Below are positions 55,010 to 63,079 of a stretch of 64,000 nt of DNA, in pieces (position 1 is the stretch's first letter; every line of letters begins with the position of its first letter). The stretch is taken from positions 1,312,471 through 1,376,470 of the forward strand of contig OX638379.1 of assembly GCA_951813605.1 (NCBI GenBank), given 5' to 3'. Source of the DNA: an uncultured Bryobacterales bacterium. GTDB taxonomy: Bacteria > Acidobacteriota > Terriglobia > Bryobacterales > UBA6623. The notes under the pieces were generated by a model. That model ran no database searches and was not told the DNA's origin. It saw only the letters and a program-made list of their open reading frames with translations. The translations under genes and the position numbers were made by a program.

Positions 55010-56338
55010 TTATCCCCACTGCCAGCGCAACTCGAACCTCGGAGTCACCTTCCACTTGCCCCTGGAAAAGTCCGGCATCTCCACCGACTTGGACTTGCCG
55101 GCGATCGATTGCTCGCTCAGGGGTGCGATAGCGCTCCAGGTCACAGCGTCCACGATCGACACGGGCGGCGTTGTTCCTTGCCGCAAGCTTTCGGTCCAGC
55201 CGCGCAGCTCCATCCAATCCGCGCCGCTGTGTCCGAACCGTAGCGCCCGCTCGCTGTACATCTTCCAGATGGGATGGTCGAACTCGTCAAGGAACGGGTT
55301 CAGCGAATGCCACTGACGGGCATCGATCGCCTGCCCGTCCCAATGCCGCTCCTGCAACCAGATCGAGCCTTCTCCGGGGAACGGCCAGCGGACCATGCCC
55401 TTCGTGCCGTGATACTTGTGTGCATCGTCGCGGGGATGCCAGCTTTGAGTGTCGTGGAAGTTCATTGCCGTGCGACCGTCTTCCAGCTGCAATAGGACTG
55501 TCGTGCGGTCGGCGTTGGCGTAAGCCCGTTTTGCGTTCGGGTGATCGGGGCCCCACATGTCCGCGGCGTATTGGTTCATACCTCGGGAGACGCCGCCCAT
55601 CGCGGTCAACGACTCAATACGCGTCCCATGGTTGATGTCCATCAACATCGCGACTGGGGCGAATTGATGAGTGGGATACAGGTTCCCATTGCGGGTCACT
55701 GTGTGCTCTCCACGCCACCTCAGCTCACCCTTGTTCGCGAATCGCGAGTCGAACTTCGTACCCCGCACGTCGTGGCCATAGCCGGATTCGCAATGTACGA
55801 TCTCTCCCAGCAGGGCAGCGCGCACGATGTTCAGCACCGCCAGCGGTTCGCGGCGGTACACCCAGTTCTCGAGCATCGTTGCCGACACACCGGTCCGCTC
55901 AGCCGTTTCGACTAGCTGCCAGCACTCGTCGATCGTGATAGCCGCCGGGACCTCGATGGCGGCGGCTATTCCTGCTTCGAGGGCGGCGACAGCCATTGTC
56001 GCGTGCCAATGCCAGGGCGTCGCGACAATCACGCCGTCCAAGTCTTCGCGGTCGAGCAGGCGGCGGTAATCCTCGGGCCCGCGCGCATAGACCGCTGGCT
56101 GTGGTCTCCCGGCGTCCTGGCAGATCTTGCGCGCTCTCGCCGCCGCATTGTCGTCGGCGTCGCAAACAGCCGCGACTGCGACGCCCGGGAGATCGAGCAA
56201 TGGCCGCAACAAGGACGATCCGCGGAGGCCGGCGCCAATCATCCCCACGCGAACAGGGGTCTCAGCGGCCCGCGCCTCAGCGGAGGCAAGAGCGGCGGTG
56301 ACGCCCACGAACGTCCTTCGGTCGATGCCATTCCTCAT
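55010..56338 (-). CDS. Tat-exported GH109-type NAD-dependent glycosidase (Gfo/Idh/MocA fold)
   Basis: A 442-aa protein of the Gfo/Idh/MocA fold that matches glycoside hydrolase family 109. The usual EKP is E129-V-P131, followed by DECWQLVETAERTGVSATMLE, NIVRAALLGEIVHCESGYGHD, RNGNLYPTH (216-224) and MLMDINHGTR, all typical of GH109 rather than ordinary oxidoreductases. GH109 uses tightly bound NAD+ in a redox-elimination mechanism and includes alpha-N-acetylgalactosaminidases. Leader DRRTFVGVTAALASAEARA is Tat-like, consistent with export of a folded, NAD-loaded enzyme. It is the first gene of a three-gene operon. Confidence 0.86.
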   Translation of the reverse strand: MRNGIDRRTFVGVTAALASAEARAAETPVRVGMIGAGLRGSSLLRPLLDLPGVAVAAVCDADDNAAARARKICQDAGRPQPAVYARGPEDYRRLLDREDLDGVIVATPWHWHATMAVAALEAGIAAAIEVPAAITIDECWQLVETAERTGVSATMLENWVYRREPLAVLNIVRAALLGEIVHCESGYGHDVRGTKFDSRFANKGELRWRGEHTVTRNGNLYPTHQFAPVAMLMDINHGTRIESLTAMGGVSRGMNQYAADMWGPDHPNAKRAYANADRTTVLLQLEDGRTAMNFHDTQSWHPRDDAHKYHGTKGMVRWPFPGEGSIWLQERHWDGQAIDARQWHSLNPFLDEFDHPIWKMYSERALRFGHSGADWMELRGWTESLRQGTTPPVSIVDAVTWSAIAPLSEQSIAGKSKSVEMPDFSRGKWKVTPRFELRWQWG

Positions 56339-56492
56339 TGGTTTTGCTGGCGGCTTGATCGGCGCCGGGCCCAGTCCGGACGTATCCTACCAGAGGTTTG
56401 GGGCGCGGTTGCGGAGTCGGGTCGCACAAGGAAGTGAGTGGCCGTAGCGGTGACACGAGCAATTTCCTACGTCTAGAATCGAGTCGCTTGTA

Positions 56493-57200
56493 TTGGCCCA
56501 GGATGACCTCCACGTGCGCGCCGTTGTGATGGACGCTCACGTCCAATTGATGAGCCGTTCGCTGCTGAACGGGCTCGACATCGGTTCAAAGAGTGCCTGG
56601 TCGGCACGTGGACGTGCCGCGCTTGGCCGCCGGCAGGGTGAATGCCGTTTTCCCCTCGGTGTACCCTCCCTGAGCCCTCTATCGGGCGCGCCCCGAGCTG
56701 AAGAACGCAATTCGCGTCATCGAACTGGCTCTCGATCAGATCGGACGGAACAGTGGCGCGGTAGAACTGGCGCTGCACGCCTTCGACCTCGGGCGTATCG
56801 CGGGGTCAGGGGAGATCGCCGCATTCGTCGATCGACAAGGGCCGCTCGACCTCGGTGAGGATCTGAATGTGTTGCGGGCGCTTCATCGGCTTGGGCCGCG
56901 CTCGTCTTAGCTTACCGTCCACAACTAAGCGAATGAGGTTGCCGATTCCTGCTGCGATGTCTCGAAATGCGGGGGCTGAATGCGCACACGAATAAAGTGA
57001 TCCGTGAAATGAATCGGCTCGGTATGGTGATCAATGTCGCTCACGGTCTTGAGGAAGCGATTTTCCAAACGGCGGAAGCGAGCGACGACCCCGAGATCTA
57101 GACCGACGGCGGCTTTCGGCATTTGTCGACACTGGGCGCTTGATCAGCGAGGCGGCCACCAAGGCCGTTACGGCGAATGGAGGCGCGACGGCTCCCCCAA
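56493..57200 (+). pseudogene. Decayed M19 (renal-type) dipeptidase
   Basis: Fragments of one protein appear in order but in different plus-strand frames: VVMDAHVQLMSRSLLNGLDIG (about 56,525-56,590), then RHVDVPRLAAGRVNAVF (about 56,600), ALYRARPELKNAIRVIELAL and LNVLRALHRLGPRSS, then LTVHN-stop-ANEVADS near 56,910-56,950, then MNRLGMVINVAHGLEEAIF (about 57,009), and finally LISEAATKAVTANGG (about 57,140). These correspond in order to family-M19 dipeptidase blocks (DgHnD, HvDlPRl, LGvRyltLTHnraN, MNrLGMviDvSH, NGG). At least three in-frame stops and several frame changes make it non-functional. Confidence 0.75.
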
Positions 57201-57294
57201 CGCAAAAGGCAACTTTGAGGTCCAGGGCTCTGCCTTGACGAATTCGAAGACGGCTTGCCATTTGAAGAACCGCTCTTGCCTCTCAACAGTGATC

Positions 57295-57960
57295 CTAAGT
57301 GATTGGTGCTACCCGCACAGTCAACGACATGTGTCTCCGGATGCCCCCAGAGTTCCCCCTAACCGGTCGCTGCACCCTGACACCCTCGAGACCAGGCCTC
57401 CGTGAGACGTGGTTTGCGATGAATCGCTCGAGTGATCCCTTGGCTCGCCGAAGTCTTCCTTGGACAAGCTGGTAGCGGAGCCGGAGGACCACCTGGGCAA
57501 TGGTCTCTCCGGCATGCTCCGCGGTCCAGAGGTCATGAAGGTCCTGTTGAGCGAGAAGCGCAACATCGTCACGCTCGGCCTTCTCCGCCTCGACCTTGGC
57601 TAGCTCCGCACGTGCTCTAGCTGTGGCGAGGACCGCGATCACTTGGCTATAGGGAGGTTTGCTCTGCATGTCCTCCGACCGAGCGATCAGCTTGCTCAGT
57701 TTTCCCGCCCGTCTGGTGGCCCGACCGTACACTCGATAGCCGGGATGATGGAAGAACCCGGGTCGTGAGCGAGATAATCGGCAGCGTTCCCCGGCCTCCC
57801 CGCGCGCACAGGGGGTCCACCTGGAAGCCTAAGAAGAAAAGCAGCAGACCCACGGCGGCTTCGAACTCCTTCGCATTGCGCCATTCGTCGTCCCGCAGCT
57901 TCTCGACGAACTCGTGACCGCTTGAGTCCAAAACGGTGTGAGCTCTCATCCGGTGATTGG
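57295..57960 (-). pseudogene. Decayed PD-(D/E)XK nuclease-like gene
   Basis: On the minus strand three successive frames give one coherent protein: EWRNAKEFEAAVGLLLFFLG then FQVDPL (ending about 57,810), PGNAADYLAHDPG and IIPAIECTVGPPDG (about 57,790-57,710), and KLSKLIARSEDMQSK followed by a long helical tail rich in Ala/Glu (to about 57,400). The order FE-x-A-V / D-Y-L-A / E-C-T / K-L-x-K-L is that of restriction-endonuclease-like domains in which the core is D...E-C-T with following lysines. Two frameshifts break it. The gene it came from and its role are unknown. Confidence 0.55.
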
Positions 57961-58029
57961 AGCCTGCTCGGGGCACAGACACGCAGTCCACACACCGGTC
58001 TCCGATGAGGATGGGGTTACTAGGCTTTG

Positions 58030-59331
58030 GTGGACAGTTAAGGCTGCGGCAGGTGCTGAGGCTCGAACAGTGCCGCACCATGGTGTCGACGAGCAGCAAG
58101 GTGCCGCTCGAGGTGACCTGAGGCATGTGCTGGTGATAGAACCAAGACAACTCGCCCTCCTGGGTGAGCAGGTTCGGCTACAGGTGGGGGGCGGGCCGCT
58201 GTGGTCGCCCCGGGTCCAGACGATTTCCCCGGTCTTTCGGTCCACCTTGACGACCACGTCCTGCATCCGAAAGGAGATCAGGAGAGAGTCGGCCCTCTCG
58301 TCGTGGAAGAATCCGTTGCCATGCGACCAGTCCCAAGCTCTTGGGAAACCCCGGTTGATCCAGTTAGCGGTAAGAGTCTCGTACCCGATCCGGTAGGGAT
58401 CGATATGATCGAGCGCCTTCCAGCCCCAGACAACCTCGCCGGCACGCGTGAACTCGACGATCACGTCGCCCATCACTCGCTGGCGCTTCCGCAGCGCTGC
58501 TGGATCGGTTTCGCTGGTGTACCAGTTGTTGTACTCGCGGATCTCGGTACCCATCTCGATGAGGTGGCTGTTCGAGAGCTCTTCGATTTCGTGATGCATC
58601 GTCAGCGTCGGAATCGGAATGCCGTCTGCTTCTCCCCGCAGGCGATCTGAGGCCTACCAGTTTCCGATACGATTGCCGAGAACGTCGATCTCAGTGGCTC
58701 GGTTGTCGGTGGTCACGAATACGAGGTTGCCGTTCCGGAGGGTTTCGACGTCACTCATCCTGGCGTTCGACTGGTAGGCGCACACAATCTCGCCGTCGTG
58801 GTCGATCGCCGCCAGCAGCCCGAAATTCGCTCCCATGCGACGGCTGCGCTGCCCCAGCATCCGGGTTAGCACGCGCCTGAGGCTCAGCAGCGAGTAGCCC
58901 GGTTCCATCTTCTCCAGCTTGCTCACCGTGACCCTCACCGGAGGAATCCGCGTCGGGTCGTCTGGTATTTCTGGCGTCAAGAACTCCAGTTGCGTTGGTG
59001 CGTCTGCTGTTTCGCCCCACGAGTTGGCGATTCTGACGCCGATCCGGTGCGACCTGCCGTACTTCATGCCCACAACCGGCAGGCCCTCGGCGGGATTTCG
59101 CTCCGTTGGGTACGAAAGCGTCCACTGGCGCTCGCCATCGGAAACGGTGAGCGCTGTTTGGACGGGTGCGGACGTCTCGAACGAGACGGTCGCCGCAAGC
59201 GGGACTGCAGGGTTTGGATTCGGCCGAAGAGCAGGCTGGGTCTGAAACGTTGGTTCGCCGGCCAATACGGGGCAGGGGACGATTGCGGCGGCAAGGACCG
59301 CTCAAGACAATGCGCTGAATCGCGGGCTCAA
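58030..59331 (-). pseudogene. Decayed arylsulfotransferase (ASST-type) gene
   Basis: A minus-strand reading starts at TTG with signal-like SPRFSALS-stop-AVLAAAIVPCPVLA, continues through about 200 residues (FLTPEIPDDPTRIPPVRVTV, GLLAAIDHDGEIVCAYQSN, LRNGNLVFVTTDNRATEIDV), meets an in-frame TAG at 58654, and goes on in the same frame: IEELSNSHLIEMGTEIREYN, RKRQRVMGDVIVEFTRAGEVVW, TGEIVWTRGDHSG. A frameshift near 58,180 leads to LLTQEGELSWFYHQHMPQV and GTLLLVDTM. The order (DHdGeivW, LrNGNlv, DviveFtr.G.vvW, GdHSG, QHmpqv..GtLLLvD) is that of arylsulfotransferases. Two or more stops and a frameshift show it is dead. Confidence 0.75.
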
Positions 59332-59470
59332 AATTGGTTTTCCTGTTTCGGTTTGTGTTAGTAAGTTGTTGTGAAACAGTGACTTGTTCCAGAACGACCA
59401 GTCGTCCTCGGGAGCAGTTAGGACTCGACCGGGGCGCCTCACGCCACATGGGCAAAGCCCACTCGCCAGC

Positions 59471-61834
59471 CTAATTGGTGGAGGCCATCTCTCTTCCTCG
59501 GTTCCCGTACGTTCGAGTCCGTTCGTCATGGATCACACCGTCCCAGTTGAGCCCAAAGCCGAAATCGTAGGCATTGCCCGCGGCATCGACGTGAGGCCGC
59601 ATGTCATGAGGCGCATCCTCAGCTTGCTCTTCGACGGTTTTCATGTCTGCGGGCATCTGCACTGGCAACAGACCAGATGGCTCAGCCTTGCCGCTCAGGA
59701 CTTCGAGAATCGCCTGGTCTTGAACGCCGAAACTCACCAGGATCGCATCGGCGCTCGGCTCGAATTCCGACACGACGGTCGGGTTCGACAGCTTCAGGAC
59801 CACGATTACGGGCTTGCCGTGCATCCTTTTCCGGACATCGAGCACCGCCTGCAAATCCGTCACATTCGATGTCGTAGCGCTCTTTCCCCGGTACGAACGG
59901 TTGCTGAAGCTTTCGAGCGGATCACCCCCGGCCAGGCTTGCGGCGCGCGCATGCGCAGCCGTGTACGCACCGTATTGCAGGGAAATCGGCAGGTAACCGT
60001 TGCCACCCGCCGCCACGTCCGATCGGTCGTATCCTCGGCCGGACTCCGGGCTCGTGATAACCACGAGACCCGCCTCCGCCTCATCCGCGTCGTCTGTCGG
60101 CGTGAAGAACTTGCCCGCGATCGCCAGGTTGATTGCGTCTCGGTGCCGTGCTGGGGTGACTCTCCCGAAGAAACTGCGGCTCTCGGGCACATATCGCTGG
60201 GGGACGTAGACCCTGGCACCTTGCTTGAGCGGCAACACGCCGGCCTGATTCTTCACGAGGACCAGGGACTTGATCTGCGCCTCGTAACCCGCGGCCATAT
60301 ATTCGGGCTTCCCCACAGTGGCGACAGTCTCCTCGACATCGAGATACGGGTTGTCGAAGAGGCCGGTACGGACGATGTTTCTGAGCAAGCGAACAGCCGA
60401 AGCCTCGAAGCGCGCCCGCATGAACTCCTCGCCGTGCTCCTGCACTCCCATCTCGTAAGCTTCGACTACGGGGCCGGAGTCGTTATTGCCGCCGAACTGG
60501 TCCACGCCTGCCAGCAAGGCCTTGTAATGCCTCTCCGCCTCGGTCAGGCCTTCCACGCCCCACGGGGATGCGCCGAAGCTGTCGACACCGGCATAGTCCC
60601 GGGTGACCCCCCAATCGGTGCAAACGACGCCGTCATAGCCGTATTTCCCTCGCAGCAAGTCGGCAATCATGTACTTGCTGTAAGCGTTGCCCACACTCTC
60701 TCCGTATGCCCCGTCCTGGCCATGGGAGATCGTGTAGTACGGCATGACCGCCGACGCAGCGCCCGTTCCGCCAGTCAGCTTGAAGGCCCCGTTCGTGAAG
60801 GGAAGCAAGTGGAGATCGAAGTTGCCGCCGGGGTACACTGCGTACTTTCCGAAGCCAAAATGGGCGTCGCGGCCGGCCTCCCCTGAACCTCCGCCAGGCC
60901 AGTGCTTGGCCATGGCGTTTACGCTCTGGTATCCCCAGCTGCCGTCGATCGCAGCACCCTCTCCGGACGACTGGAACCCGTCGACGTAAGCGCGAGCCAT
61001 GTCTGTCGCCAGGTCCGGATCCTCGCCGAACGTGCCGCTGAAGCGGAACCACCGGGGTTCTGTGGCCAGATCGATCTGCGGGGAGAGAGCCGTCGCGATA
61101 CCGAGCGCACGGTACTCTTTCGACGCGATGCCGCCAAACTGGTGCACAAGATCTGGATCGAAAGTTGCTGCGAGCCCGATCGAATCCGGCCACATCGAGA
61201 TTTGTCCGCCCGAGCCGGCATTGAATTCGGTCTCAGCCCGGGTCCGATGCCGTGGGTCCGAACTGTTGTTGGTCGGGATCCCCAGCCCGATCCCCTCCAC
61301 CAATGCCTGGACGTTGTTGTTCCAGCGTGCCGCCACCTGGGGGCTTTCCACCGTAGTGATCAGCACGTGCCTCACACCGTCGTTGGCGAGGAAGTCCTGC
61401 TGGTCGTCCGAGAGATTCCAGGCATTCGCGCCACTCTCGGCAAACGGCTTGCCATCGTAGGTGGACCTCCCGAACGGACCGCCTGCCGCCGGGATGGCCT
61501 GGTGGGAGCTGTAGAGCATCAAGCCCGCGATCTGCTCGACGGTCATCTTCGAAGCCAGGTCCGTCGCCCGGTCCTCGGATGAGCGACGCCAGTCCTCGTA
61601 GGGATCCAATGTCCCGTTCCGATTCAGGTCCTTGAAGGCCAGCCTGTCGACCGTGAGCAGCTCCACGCCGGATGTAGTGGCGTACGCCAGCGTCTGGCCG
61701 CCTCGGTTGGTCACCGTCCGGATGATGCCGGACTCCGTTGCACTCCATTTCTGGCCGCAGCCGGCCAGGGCGCCCATCGCCAACAGAAGTGAAAATAGGC
61801 TCGCGAGCGGGCCTACAGAATGTGCGTGTTTCAT
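59471..61834 (-). CDS. GH3-family glycosidase lipoprotein
   Basis: A 787-aa glycoside hydrolase family 3 enzyme. The N-terminal signal ends in lipobox LAGC (C26), so it is probably lipid-anchored. Domain 1 is the (beta/alpha)8 barrel with TVEQIAGLMLYSS, ALSPQIDLATEPRWFRFSGT, FGEDPDLATDMARAYVDG, MAKHWPGGGSGEAGRDAHFG, and the nucleophile region YDGVVCTDWGVT (D407). Domain 2 carries KSLVLVKNQAGVLPL, IVVLKLSNPTVV and PSGLLPVQMPADM. Family members release beta-linked glucose, xylose or N-acetylglucosamine; the terminal YDFGFGLNW is typical of beta-glucosidase-like members. It is next to the inverted repeat and IS element. Confidence 0.9.
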   Translation of the reverse strand: MKHAHSVGPLASLFSLLLAMGALAGCGQKWSATESGIIRTVTNRGGQTLAYATTSGVELLTVDRLAFKDLNRNGTLDPYEDWRRSSEDRATDLASKMTVEQIAGLMLYSSHQAIPAAGGPFGRSTYDGKPFAESGANAWNLSDDQQDFLANDGVRHVLITTVESPQVAARWNNNVQALVEGIGLGIPTNNSSDPRHRTRAETEFNAGSGGQISMWPDSIGLAATFDPDLVHQFGGIASKEYRALGIATALSPQIDLATEPRWFRFSGTFGEDPDLATDMARAYVDGFQSSGEGAAIDGSWGYQSVNAMAKHWPGGGSGEAGRDAHFGFGKYAVYPGGNFDLHLLPFTNGAFKLTGGTGAASAVMPYYTISHGQDGAYGESVGNAYSKYMIADLLRGKYGYDGVVCTDWGVTRDYAGVDSFGASPWGVEGLTEAERHYKALLAGVDQFGGNNDSGPVVEAYEMGVQEHGEEFMRARFEASAVRLLRNIVRTGLFDNPYLDVEETVATVGKPEYMAAGYEAQIKSLVLVKNQAGVLPLKQGARVYVPQRYVPESRSFFGRVTPARHRDAINLAIAGKFFTPTDDADEAEAGLVVITSPESGRGYDRSDVAAGGNGYLPISLQYGAYTAAHARAASLAGGDPLESFSNRSYRGKSATTSNVTDLQAVLDVRKRMHGKPVIVVLKLSNPTVVSEFEPSADAILVSFGVQDQAILEVLSGKAEPSGLLPVQMPADMKTVEEQAEDAPHDMRPHVDAAGNAYDFGFGLNWDGVIHDERTRTYGNRGREMASTN

Positions 61835-61849
61835 GTTCGAATTGGGGAT

Positions 61850-61956
61850 TATAAGGGATGGTGCCCAAAAGCATCCCGTCTAGCAGGCGTGATTGTTTCG
61901 TAACTACAAGATAAATAAGACACTTACGATTGACACGGTCGGAACCATCCCTTATA
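61850..61956. repeat. 107-bp MITE-like element with 13-bp terminal inverted repeats
   Basis: TATAAGGGATGGT (61850-61862) and its exact reverse complement ACCATCCCTTATA (61944-61956) bound an 81-bp non-coding core. The ends begin and end with TA, as for elements that duplicate a TA target. It lies between the GH3 gene start and the IS1595 insertion. It could also be an operator pair or a relic of a larger element. Confidence 0.5.
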
Positions 61957-61967
61957 GTCTCCTAGAA

Positions 61968-61975
61968 ATTCAGAA
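61968..61975. repeat. Left target-site duplication of the IS1595-family element
   Basis: ATTCAGAA immediately precedes the left terminal repeat; the same 8 bases follow the right terminal repeat at 63014-63021. An 8-bp duplication is typical of the IS1595 family. Confidence 0.9.
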
Positions 61976-62001
61976 GGCTCAATTAGCGAAACGTATGCAT
62001 T
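61976..62001. repeat. Left terminal inverted repeat of the IS (26 bp)
   Basis: It begins GGCTCAATTAGCG and is the exact reverse complement of the right repeat at 62988-63013. Confidence 0.95.
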
Positions 62002-62013
62002 TTGTTCGATATT

Positions 62014-62022
62014 TGGTATAAT
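62014..62022 (+). promoter_or_regulatory. Extended -10 promoter of the transposase gene
   Basis: TATAAT (62017-62022) is a perfect -10 hexamer and is preceded by TG plus one base, the extended -10 signature. No strong -35 is found at 17 bp. AGGAGG (62035-62040) follows, ten bases before the transposase ATG. Confidence 0.6.
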
Positions 62023-62050
62023 TCCTTTAGGTGCAGGAGGATCGTGTCCC

Positions 62051-63010
62051 ATGACGAACGAGAGATTCCAGAGTTGGCTGGCGGGGTTGGACCGCTTATC
62101 AGAAGCGCAGTGGTGGCAACTCGAGCAGGCCGTGCAAGAGCGCAGCGAAGGGGCTGCGGCGGTGGCCGCGATTGAACTGCAAATTGACGCCCAGCGGCGC
62201 TGTCGGCACAGCCAGGCCGGCGGGGCAGTGCGCCGCGGCAAGACGCGCGGGTTGCGCCGCTACAGTTGCAAGCAGTGCGGCAAGACGTTCAATGCCTTGA
62301 GCGGCACGGCGCTGTCTGGATTGCATCACAAGGAGCGCTGGCTGGCGTTGGGGCGCTCATTGGTGGAGCGGGAATCGGTCCGGCAGTCGGCGCAGCGCTG
62401 CGGGGTGGCGGTCACGACCGCGTTTCGCTGGCGGCATCGCTTCATGGCGCAGGCGGGACAGTTGGCGGGGCGGCTGGAAGGGCTGGTGGAAGCGGACGAA
62501 ACGTATGTGCTGGAGAGCCGCAAGGGGGAGCGGAAGCTAGAACGGAAGGCCCGGCGGCGGGGCGGGCGGGCCCGGCAGCGGGGCCTGTCCAAGCAGCAGG
62601 TGCCGGTGCTGCTGGCCGCCGCGCGCGGGGGCGCGACCGCGGGCCAAGTGCTGAAGAGAGTGAGCCAGGCGAGTTTGCAGGCCGCGCTGGAGCCGCTGCT
62701 GGCCAGCGACGCGGTGCTGCTGAGCGACGGTGGTCGAGCGTATCCGGGCTGTGCCCGGCGGCTGGGGGTCCAGCACGAGGCGGTGAACGTGTCGGCGGGC
62801 ATGCGGGTGCGCGGGAGCTATCACATCCAAACGGTGAACAATCGGCACCAACAATTGAAAGCGTTTCTGCAACCGTTTCGGGGGGTAGCGACGAAGTACT
62901 TGGACAGCTACCTGCGCTGGTTTCAGCAGGTCGGATTAGTGCGAGAGGCGTCCCCTCGTAGCTGCTTGGTGGCCTCAATGACACCCCAATGCATACGTTT
63001 CGCTAATTGA
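62051..63010 (+). CDS. IS1595-family transposase
   Basis: A 319-aa DDE transposase of the ISXO2-like type. The N-terminal zinc-ribbon region has C51 and the pair C73-K-Q-C76 followed by GKTFNALSGTALSGLHHKERWLALG. A helix-turn-helix region follows (VRQSAQRCGVAVTTAFRWRHRF), then the catalytic core with D149 (VEADETYV), D226 (LLSDGGRAYP) and the conserved YHIQTVNNRHQQLKAFLQPFRGVATKYLDSYLRWF. AGGAGG lies ten bases before the ATG. The last residues (CIRFAN) are coded by the right terminal repeat. Length and motifs are complete, so it may be active. Confidence 0.95.
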   Translation: MTNERFQSWLAGLDRLSEAQWWQLEQAVQERSEGAAAVAAIELQIDAQRRCRHSQAGGAVRRGKTRGLRRYSCKQCGKTFNALSGTALSGLHHKERWLALGRSLVERESVRQSAQRCGVAVTTAFRWRHRFMAQAGQLAGRLEGLVEADETYVLESRKGERKLERKARRRGGRARQRGLSKQQVPVLLAAARGGATAGQVLKRVSQASLQAALEPLLASDAVLLSDGGRAYPGCARRLGVQHEAVNVSAGMRVRGSYHIQTVNNRHQQLKAFLQPFRGVATKYLDSYLRWFQQVGLVREASPRSCLVASMTPQCIRFAN

Positions 63011-63013
63011 GCC
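62988..63013. repeat. Right terminal inverted repeat of the IS (26 bp)
   Basis: Exact reverse complement of the left repeat; it overlaps the last codons and stop of the transposase gene. Confidence 0.95.
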
Positions 63014-63021
63014 ATTCAGAA
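63014..63021. repeat. Right target-site duplication of the IS1595-family element
   Basis: ATTCAGAA, identical to the 8 bases before the left terminal repeat. Confidence 0.9.
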
Positions 63022-63079
63022 ACTTCAGCTTTGACGCGGTGTAGTGCAGGTATCGGTGATCTTGCCAATCTAGGGTTCG

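Larger units (their letters stand above)
61976..63013 (+). mobile_element. IS1595-family insertion sequence, intact
   Basis: A 1,038-bp element bounded by perfect 26-bp terminal inverted repeats (61976-62001 and 62988-63013; ends GGCTCAATTAGCG) and flanked by an 8-bp direct repeat. It contains one transposase gene whose stop codon lies inside the right repeat. An extended -10 (TGG plus TATAAT) drives it from within. Perfect repeats and an exact target duplication imply a recent insertion. It landed between the GH3 gene and the DUF4143-type ATPase remnant. Confidence 0.95.

Noticed and set aside
58654-58656. In-frame TAG in the arylsulfotransferase as possible recoding
   Set aside because: A second stop in the signal peptide and a downstream frameshift make ordinary gene decay the simpler explanation.
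59384-60886. 500-codon plus-strand open frame
   Set aside because: It is antisense to the GH3 gene and has shadow-type composition; GH3 motifs on the other strand are intact.
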